Shown here piece after piece: positions 25,219 through 32,882 of a stretch of 64,000 bases of DNA. A program made the position numbers and the translations under genes. The notes beneath the pieces were generated by a model, which was not told the DNA's origin, searched no databases, and saw only the letters and a program-made list of their open reading frames with translations. Source of the DNA: Microtetraspora sp. NBRC 13810 (GTDB lineage Bacteria > Actinomycetota > Actinomycetes > Streptosporangiales > Streptosporangiaceae); NCBI RefSeq assembly GCF_030268685.1, contig NZ_BSRQ01000031.1, positions 1 through 64,000 on the forward strand. Reading direction: 5' to 3'. The stretch's first letter is position 1. The number at the start of each line of letters is the position of its first letter.

Positions 25219-25728
25219 ATGCAGTTCGGCATCCTCGGGCCGCTGGAGGTGCGTTCGCCCGCCGGTGAGGTGATCCCGGTGGGCGGGGCCAGGCCGCGCG
25301 CGCTGCTGGTGATGCTGCTGCTCGACGCGGGCCGGATGGTGGCCGTCGGCGGCCCGAAGGCGCCCACCTTCTTCGTCTTCGCCTCCGAGCAGCTCGACTA
25401 CGACCGCGACGACCCCGAGCAGCACCGGCGCGTCCTCGCCGACGCCTACCGGGGCGCGGGCTGGCGGCTGCCGGAGATCATCGCCAGGTTGCCGCGGGCG
25501 CGTGACCTCTACCTCGACTCGATCAGCAGGGTCGAGATCGACGAGTACGCCAGGGGCAGGGTGGTGCTGCTCGGCGACGCCGCCTACGGCAACACCCTGG
25601 GCGGTTTCGGCACCGGGCTGGCGGTCGTCGGCGCCTACGTGCTGGCTCTCAAGGACTATCCGGCGCTGGTGCGTCAGCGGGGCGGGCCGCCCTCCCGTCC
25701 GGCCACGGTGACCAGGCCGCTCTCGTAG
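25219..25728 (+). pseudogene. Deletion fusion of a SARP regulator N-terminus and an FAD monooxygenase C-terminal segment
   Basis: Residues 1-43 (MQFGILGPLEVRSPAGEVIP ... LLLDAGRMVAV) are the start of a SARP/AfsR-type OmpR-like DNA-binding domain. From residue 44 the sequence switches to the C-terminal half of a PHBH-type FAD monooxygenase, ending with the GD motif GRVVLLGDAAYGNTLGGFGT. The rest of both proteins is missing, and the monooxygenase part also lacks its normal C-terminus and runs into the convergent response-regulator gene. The promoter looks intact: GACAAT (25206-25211) is 7 nt from the ATG. I infer an internal deletion; a functional protein is unlikely. Confidence 0.8.
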
Positions 25729-26336
25729 GCGGCGATGACGAGCTGCGCGCGGTCGCGGGCGTCGAGCTTGGTGAGCAGACGGCCGATGTGAGTCTTGACC
25801 GTGGCGAGGCTCAGGTGCAGGTGGGTGGCCAGCTCGGTGTTGGACAGGCCGCGGGCGATCAGGGTGAGCACCTCCCGCTCCCGCTCGGTCACGCCCGCCA
25901 GGCCGCGGGCGACCGGCTGGGCGGGGATGCGCGCGAACTCCTCGATGAGCCTGCGGGTCACGGTCGGCGCGAGCAGCGCCTCTCCCGCGGCCACCACCCG
26001 GATCGCGGCGAGCAGGTCGGCCGGCGGGGTGTCCTTCAGCAGGAACCCGCTGGCCCCGGCGCGCAGGGCGGCGTAGACGTAGGCGTCGAGGTCGAACATC
26101 GTGACGATCAGCACCTTGGCCCGCCCGCCGATCCGCCGGGTCGCCTCGATGCCGTCCATCACGGGCATCCGCACGTCCATCAGCACCACGTCGGGGTTCT
26201 CCCGCGCGGTGAGCTCGACGGCCTCGCCGCCGGTGCCCGCCTCGCCGACCACGGTCAGGTCGGGCTCGGAGTCCAGCAGCAGCCGGAAACTGCCCCGGAG
26301 CAGGGCCTGGTCGTCCGCGACGACGACCCGGATCAC
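25674..26336 (-). CDS. NarL/LuxR family response regulator
   Basis: A 220-residue response regulator. The receiver domain has the acidic pair VVADDQ, phospho-acceptor Asp in VVLMDVRMPVMDG, Thr in LIVTMFD and Lys in FLLKDTPP. The C-terminal LuxR HTH is VTEREREVLTLIARGLSNTE with SLATVKTHIGRLLTKL. The start GTG at 26336 overlaps the kinase stop (GTGA) and gives MIRVVVADD. Its 3' end overlaps the SARP/monooxygenase relic. Confidence 0.95.
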   Translation of the reverse strand: MIRVVVADDQALLRGSFRLLLDSEPDLTVVGEAGTGGEAVELTARENPDVVLMDVRMPVMDGIEATRRIGGRAKVLIVTMFDLDAYVYAALRAGASGFLLKDTPPADLLAAIRVVAAGEALLAPTVTRRLIEEFARIPAQPVARGLAGVTEREREVLTLIARGLSNTELATHLHLSLATVKTHIGRLLTKLDARDRAQLVIAAYESGLVTVAGREGGPPR

Positions 26337-27469
26337 GACGCCGCCTCGTACGGCAGGCGGGCCAGGACGCGGAATCCCGTGCCCGGCGCGGGGCCCGCCT
26401 CGAACGCTCCGCCGTACATCATGACCCGCTCCCGCATGCCGATCAGTCCGTGTCCCGCGGTCTGCGCCGGGGACGTCCTGCGGCCCGGACCGTCGTCGGT
26501 GACCTCGATCCGCACCTGCCTCCCGTCGGCCTCCACCTCCACCCGGCACCGGGCGGGGGCGGCGTGCTTGACCACGTTGGTGAGCGCCTCCTGCACGATG
26601 CGGTAGACCGACAGCTCGACGCCCTGCGGCAGGCCGGTCGCGCCGCGTACGTCGAGTTCGACGGCCACGCCCGCCTGGGTGGCCCGGTCGGCGAGCTGGG
26701 GCAGTCCTTCGACGCCGGGCGCGGGGCCGAGCTCGGCCGGGTCGGTGCGCAGCACGCCGAGCAGGTGCCGCATCTCGACCAGTGCTTCCCTGCTCGCGGT
26801 CTCGATCACCCGCAGGGCGTCGTGCGCCTCCTGCGGCCGGGTCCGCATCACGTGGTTGGCCACGCCCGCCTTGACGGCGATCAGTCCCATGCTGTGCGCG
26901 ACCACGTCGTGCAGTTCGCGGGCGATCCGCAGCCGTTCCTCGATCACCGACTCGCGGGCCAGCCGTTCGGCGGTCTCGGCGGTGTGGGCCCTGCGTTCGC
27001 CGACGACGAGTCCGGCCGTCCAGGCCACGCCCAGCACCACCAGCCCGAACAGCGCGTCGTCGAAGGCCGTGCCCCACCACGGGGACGTCAGCGCCAGCGC
27101 CGCCATCACGGCCACCAGGGGGACGGCGACCGGCAGCGGCGGCAGCGGCGCCCTGCGGCCGTGCTCGCTGATCGCCACCGCGTAGAGCGCGTAGGCGGGC
27201 GCGAGGTACGGCGCGCGCATCATCTGGAGGACCACCGCGACCAGGGCGATTCCGAGGACGACGCAGAACACGCTCCTGGGCCAGAGCCGCCGGACCGCGA
27301 GCGGCAGGCCGAGGCCCAGCGGCACGGCGACCTTCGCCCATCCGGGCACGGCGGAGTCGGCCGCGGCGGGGGCGAAGCCGATGACGACGCCCGCCCCCGC
27401 CAGGCAGTCGAACGCGACCAACTGGCCACGGCTCAGCCGCCGGGTGAAGAGAAGGCGCATCTTGTCCAC
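26333..27469 (-). CDS. NarL-type sensor histidine kinase
   Basis: A 378-residue kinase with about five N-terminal membrane helices and little extracytoplasmic sequence, suggesting it senses a membrane state. The phospho-acceptor His is in RIARELHDVVAHSMGLIAVK (HisKA_3), and the ATPase domain shows the N box ALTNVVKHA, G1 DDGPG and G2 GHGLIGMRERV. GTG 27469 follows TAACGT (27476-27481) by 6 nt, so it seems leaderless; ATG 27460 is the alternative. It is cotranscribed with its response regulator. Confidence 0.94.
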   Translation of the reverse strand: MDKMRLLFTRRLSRGQLVAFDCLAGAGVVIGFAPAAADSAVPGWAKVAVPLGLGLPLAVRRLWPRSVFCVVLGIALVAVVLQMMRAPYLAPAYALYAVAISEHGRRAPLPPLPVAVPLVAVMAALALTSPWWGTAFDDALFGLVVLGVAWTAGLVVGERRAHTAETAERLARESVIEERLRIARELHDVVAHSMGLIAVKAGVANHVMRTRPQEAHDALRVIETASREALVEMRHLLGVLRTDPAELGPAPGVEGLPQLADRATQAGVAVELDVRGATGLPQGVELSVYRIVQEALTNVVKHAAPARCRVEVEADGRQVRIEVTDDGPGRRTSPAQTAGHGLIGMRERVMMYGGAFEAGPAPGTGFRVLARLPYEAAS

Positions 27470-27571
27470 AGCCTGACGTTATCGGCCGTGCCCCGGTGCC
27501 CGCCTCAGCCCGTGGCAGGTCCGACCCTGGGCTGATGTGCTCGGGGGCCGCCGTGGGCCACCGTTGTACGG

Positions 27572-28243
27572 GTGATCGAAGCGAAAGAGCCGACCGGCCA
27601 CCGTGGGAGCGTCGTCACCGTGGACGGCCGCACCGAGTCCGGGCGGATGTCGGGCGAGGAGTACCGGATGTTCCTGTCCGGCGCCGCGCGACACCTGTCC
27701 ATCACCGGAGCCATCGCCCCCACCCTCCCCACCATGGCCCGCACACTGGCCGCCATCGTCCCCAGCACACACCCCGTCACCGTCATCGAACTCGGACCCG
27801 GCACCGGAGCCGTCAGCACCGCCATCCACACCCGCCTCACCCCCGGCTCCCGCCACATCGCCATCGAAATCGACCCCCACATGATCAACCACCTCCACCA
27901 CACCCACCCCTGGCTCGAAGTCATCCACGGCAACGCCACCCACCTCACCCAACTCCTCACCACCACCGGCACCCACCAAGCCGACGCCATCGTCAGCACC
28001 CTCCCCTGGTCCATGATCCCCACCCCACAACAAACCACAATCCTCCAACAAATCGCACAAACCCTCGCCCCCGGCGCCGCCTTCAGCACCGTCGTCGGAC
28101 TCCACGCCCGACCCCTCACCACCAACGCCCGCCGCTTCCGCCACCACCTCACCACCACCTTCGACGAAGTCCTCACCACCAGCACCATCTGGCGCAACAT
28201 CCCCCCATCCCGCAGCTACGTCTGCCGCCGCCCCCGTGTCTGA
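27572..28243 (+). CDS. Phospholipid N-methyltransferase-like protein, copy 2
   Basis: A 223-residue protein, identical to the protein at 9400-10011 from MFLSGAARH to the end but with a different N-terminal 32 residues. Motifs are the same (ELGPGTG, IEIDP, STLPWSM). GTG 27572 is the longest start; ATG 27647 would give a shorter N-terminus matching copy 1. The first codons use G-ending triplets, then style changes abruptly to C- and A-ending codons at the repeat border. The stop overlaps the dedA start (GTGTCTGA), so the two are cotranscribed, which suggests a membrane-lipid role. Confidence 0.8.
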   Translation: MIEAKEPTGHRGSVVTVDGRTESGRMSGEEYRMFLSGAARHLSITGAIAPTLPTMARTLAAIVPSTHPVTVIELGPGTGAVSTAIHTRLTPGSRHIAIEIDPHMINHLHHTHPWLEVIHGNATHLTQLLTTTGTHQADAIVSTLPWSMIPTPQQTTILQQIAQTLAPGAAFSTVVGLHARPLTTNARRFRHHLTTTFDEVLTTSTIWRNIPPSRSYVCRRPRV

Positions 28244-28253
28244 CCTCCTCGGC
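27667..28253 (+). repeat. 587-bp exact duplicate, copy B
   Basis: This is the partner of 9435-10021. Its right end lies 18 bases into dedA, so here the duplicated segment is embedded in a continuing operon, while in copy A it stops in unrelated sequence. Confidence 0.9.
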
Positions 28254-28859
28254 CATCTCCCGGGGCCGCTGCTGGTGATCGTCGCCGGACTGCTCCTCAC
28301 CGCCGAGTCCGCCCTCGTCCTCGGACTGCTGCTGCCGGGCACCGGGCTGCTCTTCGCGCTCGGCCTGTTCACCCACCTCGGCGTGCTGACCCCGGCGACC
28401 GCCCTGACCACCGCCATCGGCGCGGCGCTGTGCGGCGGCAACCTGGCCTACTACTTCGGCCGCCGGCGGCGGAGCCTGCCGTCCATCTCGCCGCTGGCCG
28501 CCATGGTCCCCGAGCCGGCGTGGCACCGGCTGCGCGCGCTCACCGCGCGGCACGGCGGCTGGGCCGTGGCCGTGTGCCAGTGGCTCGGCGGCACCCGGCC
28601 TCTCGCCGCCCGCGTCGCCGGCTGGTCCGGGATGCCGTACCGCACCTTCGTCACCGCGCACCTGCCGTCGGCCGCACTGTGGGCGACGACCCTGGTGCAG
28701 ATCGGGCGGTTCGCCGGGGAGCAGATCCAGAACCTGATCAGCGGGGGGCTCACCCTCGCCGGGCCGATCGTGATCGGTGTGCTGCTGCTGGGCTTCTGGC
28801 TCCGGCGCCGCTGGCTGCGCCAGGACGGCCACCTGCGCCGGGACGAGCTCGTCGGTTAG
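28236..28859 (+). CDS. DedA family (VTT/SNARE-associated) membrane protein
   Basis: A 207-residue integral membrane protein of the DedA family, whose members flip undecaprenyl phosphate or phospholipids. Seen: the re-entrant LLPGTGLLFALG segment, GGNLAYYFGRRRR (counterpart of GxxxGYxxGR), and WLGGTRPLAARVAGWSGMPYR with the conserved Arg and Gly, then two C-terminal helices. It starts with GTG inside the end of the methyltransferase gene. Its end overlaps the convergent LCM methyltransferase stop by 4 bases. Confidence 0.88.
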   Translation: MSDLLGHLPGPLLVIVAGLLLTAESALVLGLLLPGTGLLFALGLFTHLGVLTPATALTTAIGAALCGGNLAYYFGRRRRSLPSISPLAAMVPEPAWHRLRALTARHGGWAVAVCQWLGGTRPLAARVAGWSGMPYRTFVTAHLPSAALWATTLVQIGRFAGEQIQNLISGGLTLAGPIVIGVLLLGFWLRRRWLRQDGHLRRDELVG

Positions 28860-29674
28860 AACGCGTAGCGCAGGATCCGGCCCGCGTCGCGGAAGCCGGG
28901 CAGCGCGGCCATCACCCGCATGGCGATCCTGCCCCCGGCGGGGAACCTCTCGATGCCGGGCATGTCGACGGCGCGCAGGTCGTCCAAGCAGCGCAGGCCG
29001 TCGTGCCAGCCTTCGAGCTCGCGCGGGTCGTCGATGCCCCAGTACAGCGTCGCGCCGGCGTTGCGGACCGGGCGGTTCAGCTTCTGGATCCGGATGCCGA
29101 AGGTGCCGTAGCAGTCGAAGAGGAGCTGGCCGGTGCCGAACCGTCCGGTGATCCGCTGGATGAGCCGTCTGCCTTCTTCCTCGCGCAGGTACATCGTCAG
29201 GCCCTCGAAGACCGCCACGGTCGGCCGGTCCGCGGGCACCTCCGCCAGCCACCCGTCGTCGGTCACCGAGGAGGCGATCGTCCGGTAGTCGCCCCCGGGC
29301 CGCGGGAGCAGCCGCTCGCGCAGGTCGAGGACCTCGGGATAGTCGACGTCGAACCAGCGGACCGACGGCGGCGGGGCCAGCCGGTGCGGACGGGTGTCCA
29401 GGCCGCAGGCGAGGTGCAGGACGGTGGCCTCCGGGTGGGCGGCCAGGAACTCGGCGGTCCACTCGTCGAGCTGCCTGGCCCGGAGCGCGACGCCCGCCGC
29501 GGTCACCCGCCGCATCCCGGTCCCGGCGAAGTCGTAGGCGATGCGCTCGACCGCGCGCCCGGCCTCCCGGTCGCCCAGGATGGGGCTGGCCTCGCGGTTG
29601 TCCAGCGCCCTGCCGTACAGCGTGGCGAGCAGGGTCTCCTGGGCGCCGCTCAGGGTGATCTTCTCCTGGTGCAT
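28856..29674 (-). CDS. LCM-family SAM-dependent O-methyltransferase
   Basis: A 272-residue methyltransferase of the leucine-carboxyl-methyltransferase/PpmM type (COG3315). It has the motifs TVLHLACGLDTRPHRL, WFDVDYPEVLDLRERLLP and VFEGLTMYLREEEGRRLIQ. Relatives methylate polyketides, peptides or PP2A. GAGG lies 6 nt before the ATG at 29674. It is divergent from a TetR gene across a double palindrome and is probably repressed by that TetR. Confidence 0.9.
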   Translation of the reverse strand: MHQEKITLSGAQETLLATLYGRALDNREASPILGDREAGRAVERIAYDFAGTGMRRVTAAGVALRARQLDEWTAEFLAAHPEATVLHLACGLDTRPHRLAPPPSVRWFDVDYPEVLDLRERLLPRPGGDYRTIASSVTDDGWLAEVPADRPTVAVFEGLTMYLREEEGRRLIQRITGRFGTGQLLFDCYGTFGIRIQKLNRPVRNAGATLYWGIDDPRELEGWHDGLRCLDDLRAVDMPGIERFPAGGRIAMRVMAALPGFRDAGRILRYAF

Positions 29675-29699
29675 GGTTCCTCGATTCGAGACCCGCTTT

Positions 29700-29735
29700 C
29701 CTTAGCAGCGCTAAGCTAACTTAGCGCTGCTAAGG
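29700..29735. promoter_or_regulatory. Tandem TetR operator (16-bp inverted arms)
   Basis: A perfect 36-bp inverted repeat has 16-bp arms and a CTAA centre. Each arm is itself palindromic, CTTAGCAGCGCTAAG (29701-29715) and CTTAGCGCTGCTAAG (29720-29734), so there are two 15-bp operators with centres 19 bp apart. The second overlaps TAAGGT (29731-29736), the likely -10 of the tetR gene. Confidence 0.8.
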
Positions 29736-29744
29736 TCGTCAACG

Positions 29745-30413
29745 ATGGGCGGGAACAGAGGAGCCGGGCTCACCCGGGAGATGCTGATCGGCACGGCGTT
29801 GCGGCTGCTGGACGAGGTGGGGCTGGCCGGGCTGACCGTGCGCCGGCTCGCCGCCGAGCTGGGCGTCCGGTCCCCCGCGCTGTACTGGCACATCCGGACC
29901 AAGCAGGAGCTGCTCGACGGGATGGCCGAGGCGATCGTCCTGGAAGCCGGGATGGGGCCCCCGCACGACGGCGAGTCCTGGCAGGAGTGGCTCGCCCGGC
30001 GGGCCCGCGCCTACCGCGGGGCGGTGCTCGCCCACCGCGACGGAGCCCAGCTCGTGGCCGCCGCCCGGCGGCTGAGCCCGGCGACGGTGCGCCGGTTCGA
30101 GGAGGAGCTGGCCGCGATGGTCGCCCTCGGGTTCACCCCTTCGCTGGCGCTGCGCACGATCACCGCCTTCACCTACTACATCAACGGCTCGGTGCTGCAG
30201 GAGCAGACCGCCGCCGGGGAGACGGAGCTCTCCGCCGAGCAGCTCGCCGCGCTCGCCGGCGCGCTCGAAGGCGGCGCGTCGTCCCCGTTCTTCCAGGCCG
30301 TCCGCGACCTCGGCGCCCCCATCGGCGACCAGGTCTTCGAACACGGCCTCCGCTCACTCATCGAGGGCACCGCCGCCGAACTGGCCCGGTCCGTGAAGGG
30401 GGACACCCCATGA
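29745..30413 (+). CDS. TetR family repressor (TetR_C_1 type)
   Basis: A 222-residue regulator with the TetR HTH at residues 9-55 (TREMLIGTALRLLDEVGLAG, LTVRRLAAELGVRSPALYWHIRTK split across the recognition helix) and a TetR(B)-like C-terminal domain. The ALYWHIRTKQELLDGMAEAI segment is typical of tetracycline-repressor-like proteins. TAAGGT ends 8 nt before the ATG and no ribosome-binding site is seen. It likely represses itself and the divergent methyltransferase. Confidence 0.92.
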   Translation: MGGNRGAGLTREMLIGTALRLLDEVGLAGLTVRRLAAELGVRSPALYWHIRTKQELLDGMAEAIVLEAGMGPPHDGESWQEWLARRARAYRGAVLAHRDGAQLVAAARRLSPATVRRFEEELAAMVALGFTPSLALRTITAFTYYINGSVLQEQTAAGETELSAEQLAALAGALEGGASSPFFQAVRDLGAPIGDQVFEHGLRSLIEGTAAELARSVKGDTP

Positions 30414-30544
30414 CGACCACGCCGCCGGCGGTCTCCCGCGCCGTCACCTGGGGGGTGGGCGTGCAGGCCGCCGCGCGCGGCGCCCGGTGGTTCGCCGGGC
30501 GCCGCGGGGCGGGGCTCAGACGGAGGCGAGGAGCTGCGACTTGA
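30410..30544 (+). CDS. Possible 44-aa coupled micro-ORF
   Basis: ATGA at 30410 overlaps the tetR stop and opens a 44-codon frame (start MTTTPPAVSRAVTWGVGVQA) that is very Arg- and Ala-rich. It runs 29 bases into the 3' end of the convergent sigma-factor gene. It could be a coupled small protein or the remnant of a larger gene cut off by the sigma gene. No similarity is recognised and it may not be real. Confidence 0.25.
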   Translation: MTTTPPAVSRAVTWGVGVQAAARGARWFAGRRGAGLRRRRGAAT

Positions 30545-31307
30545 GGCGGTCGAGGACGCGGCGGAGGATGCGGGAGACGTGCATCTGGGAGATGCCGAAC
30601 TCCGCGGCGATCTCCGCCTGCGTCTTGTTGCCGTAGAAACGCATGAGCAGGATGTCCCGCTCACGGACGGGCAGCTCGTCGATCAGCGGCTTGATCGCCT
30701 CACGGTCGATGAGGCCGGCGATCTCGTCATCCGCGTCCGGGATCACCTCGCCCAGCGAGAAGGTGTCGTCGTCGGCGCCCATCGGAGCGTCCAGCGACAG
30801 GGCGCTGTAGGCGGCGGAGGCGTCCAGGGTGAGCAGCACGTCCTCCTCGGAGATCTTCATCCTGGCGGCCAGCTCGGCGACCGAGGGGGAACGGCCCAGC
30901 TCCTGGTTCAGCTCGGCCACGAGGCGGTTCAGCTCGGAGCGGCGCTCCTGGTAGACGCGCGGCACCCGGATCGCCCAGGTGCGGTCGCGGAAGTGGCGCT
31001 TGATCTCGCCGGTCATGGTGATCATGGCGTAGCCGCGGAAGGCGTGACCCAGGGTCGGGTCGAAGCCGTTGATCGCCTTCATCAGGCCGACGTAGGCCAC
31101 CTGGAGCAGCTCCTCCAGCGGTTCGCCGCGGTAGCGGTAGCGGCGGGCGATCTCCATGGCCAGCGACGCGTGCAGTTCGACGACGCGCTCACGGATCCGT
31201 GCGGTGGCGGCCGGGTCGGCACCGGGCCTCATGGACTCGGCGAGCATTTCCTCGACGGTCGGTTCGGTGCCGGTGATGTCAGTGCGGTCGGGCGCCTGGA
31301 CGGTCAT
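30516..31307 (-). CDS. RNA polymerase sigma factor, SigB/SigF/SigG type
   Basis: A 263-residue group 3 sigma factor. Region 2 includes LEELLQVAYVGLMKAINGFD and AFRGYAMITMTGEIKRHFRD (core binding and -10 recognition), region 3 is VAELAARMKISEEDVLLTLD, and region 4 has ELPVRERDILLMRFYGNKTQ then AEIAAEFGISQMHVSRILRR. Such factors drive stress or developmental genes. ATG 31307 has GGAG about 8 nt upstream. No anti-sigma gene of the RsbW type is adjacent, which is unusual for this class. Confidence 0.94.
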   Translation of the reverse strand: MTVQAPDRTDITGTEPTVEEMLAESMRPGADPAATARIRERVVELHASLAMEIARRYRYRGEPLEELLQVAYVGLMKAINGFDPTLGHAFRGYAMITMTGEIKRHFRDRTWAIRVPRVYQERRSELNRLVAELNQELGRSPSVAELAARMKISEEDVLLTLDASAAYSALSLDAPMGADDDTFSLGEVIPDADDEIAGLIDREAIKPLIDELPVRERDILLMRFYGNKTQAEIAAEFGISQMHVSRILRRVLDRLKSQLLASV

Positions 31308-31479
31308 CGCTTGGACTCCTCTAAGAGGCAGCTGGCGCGCCGTCCACATGAAAAAAGGCCCACGCAGACAGCCCGCCTCGTACGTTCGAGACAGAGGCCG
31401 CTGCTGGACCTCGGTGACAATGTTTCCCCATACTACGGAAGATCCACCCTCCTTTGATAACAGAACGGTTGCGATCTGA

Positions 31480-32688
31480 TCAGTGGCGCTCCTGCCGGGG
31501 CAGCACCACTTCGACGAGGATCAGTTGCAGCGCCGCCGCGACCGGGATCGCCAGCAGCGCGCCCACGATGCCCAGGAGCGCCCCGCCGATCAGGGCGGCG
31601 ACGATGGTGGCCGCCGCCGGCACGTCGATGGAGGTCTTCATCACCCGGGGCGCGATCAGGTAGTTCTCGATCTGCTGGTAGACGACGAAGAACACCAGGC
31701 AGGCGATCCCCACCGGCAGCGAGACGAAGAACCCGACCATGGTGGCGACGGCCGCGCCGATCACCGCGCCGACCAGCGGGATCAGGTCCGTGATGGCCAC
31801 GATGATGGACAGCGCCAGCGCGTACGGCACGCCCGCGATGGACAGGAACAGGAACGTCGTCACACCGGCGATCAGCGAGATCAGCAGGTTGCCCGCCACG
31901 TACCCGCCGACCCGCCGCAGGATCTCGTCGCCGAGGAGCTGGACGCGCCGCCGCCGGCTCCTCGGCAGCAGCCGGTAGCCCAGCCGGGTGAGCGAGCGCA
32001 GCGACGCCAGGAAGTACAGCGTGAGGATGAGCACCGTCAGCGCGGAGAACACCGCGCTGATCACCACGCCGGCCACCCCCAGCAGCCCGCCGAACGCCTG
32101 CCGGCCGAGATCCCCGCTGGTCAGGTACTGCTGGGCGCGGTCGAGCAACTGGTACTGCCGGTCCAGCTCGCGGATCTGCGGATGGTTCTGCAGTTCGGTG
32201 AGGTAGGCCGGCAGGCGGCTGAAGAACTCGCTGGTCTGGTCGGTCAGCGCGGGCGCGATCGACACGCCGAAGACGACGAAGAAGACGATCATCGCGGCGA
32301 ACACCACCGCGATCGCCGCCCCGCGGGACAGGTTCCGCCGCTCCAGCCACTCCACCGCGGGATTCAGCCCCACCGCGAGGAACAGCGACACCACGATCAG
32401 GATCAGCGCGGACGCCGTGCCGGCCAGCGCCTGCGCCAGCAGCCACGCCGTGAGCACCCCGAGCGCCGCGGTGAACCCGAACACGAACGGGTTGCCGCCG
32501 AACGGGTTCCCGGGCCGCCCGAACGGCGACCGCGCCCCCTGCCCGCCATCCCCGTCCGCGTCCCGGCCGACCTCCTGGTCCGCGTCCCGGTCGGGGCCAC
32601 GGTCGGGGCCACGGTCGCGGCCACGGTCGGGGCTGGTGTGGGTGCCGGGAAGGTCGGCATCCTGGGCGGTCGCGTCACGTCCGGTCAT
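31480..32688 (-). CDS. AI-2E family transporter
   Basis: A 402-residue membrane protein with a charged, repetitive N-terminal tail (PDRGRDRGPDRGPDRDADQE) and about eight helices. Family motifs are LNPAVEWLERRNLSRGAAI, LTLYFLASLRS and ITDLIPLVGAVIGA followed by YQQIENYLIAPRVM. The AI-2E/PerM superfamily exports small molecules or ions; actual AI-2 export is unproven for most members. GGAG lies 6 nt before the ATG. It is a monocistronic gene. Confidence 0.9.
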   Translation of the reverse strand: MTGRDATAQDADLPGTHTSPDRGRDRGPDRGPDRDADQEVGRDADGDGGQGARSPFGRPGNPFGGNPFVFGFTAALGVLTAWLLAQALAGTASALILIVVSLFLAVGLNPAVEWLERRNLSRGAAIAVVFAAMIVFFVVFGVSIAPALTDQTSEFFSRLPAYLTELQNHPQIRELDRQYQLLDRAQQYLTSGDLGRQAFGGLLGVAGVVISAVFSALTVLILTLYFLASLRSLTRLGYRLLPRSRRRRVQLLGDEILRRVGGYVAGNLLISLIAGVTTFLFLSIAGVPYALALSIIVAITDLIPLVGAVIGAAVATMVGFFVSLPVGIACLVFFVVYQQIENYLIAPRVMKTSIDVPAAATIVAALIGGALLGIVGALLAIPVAAALQLILVEVVLPRQERH

Positions 32689-32882
32689 GGGGGCTCCTCA
32701 GGCACGAGAACTCGCTCCTGCCCTGCCACCCGCCCTTCATTCCCGGCAACCAACCGGCCGTGGAGCCACCCGAGGAGCCGGGCGGGGGCCGCATGAGGGG
32801 CCGCGTGAGGGCCGCATGGATGGGAGGGCACCCGGGAGCCGGGTGGGGCCGGGCGCGGATGCGGCCCCGCCCGGGGTCGGGG

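Noticed and set aside
27667-28253. Insertion sequence as explanation for the 587-bp repeat
   Set aside because: No transposase, terminal inverted repeats or target duplications; borders lie inside coding frames.
31380-31460. SigB/SigF-type autoregulated promoter (GTTT...GGGTA) upstream of the sigma gene
   Set aside because: GGGGAAAC and GGGTGG occur, but no correctly spaced -35 partner was found, so I did not annotate it.
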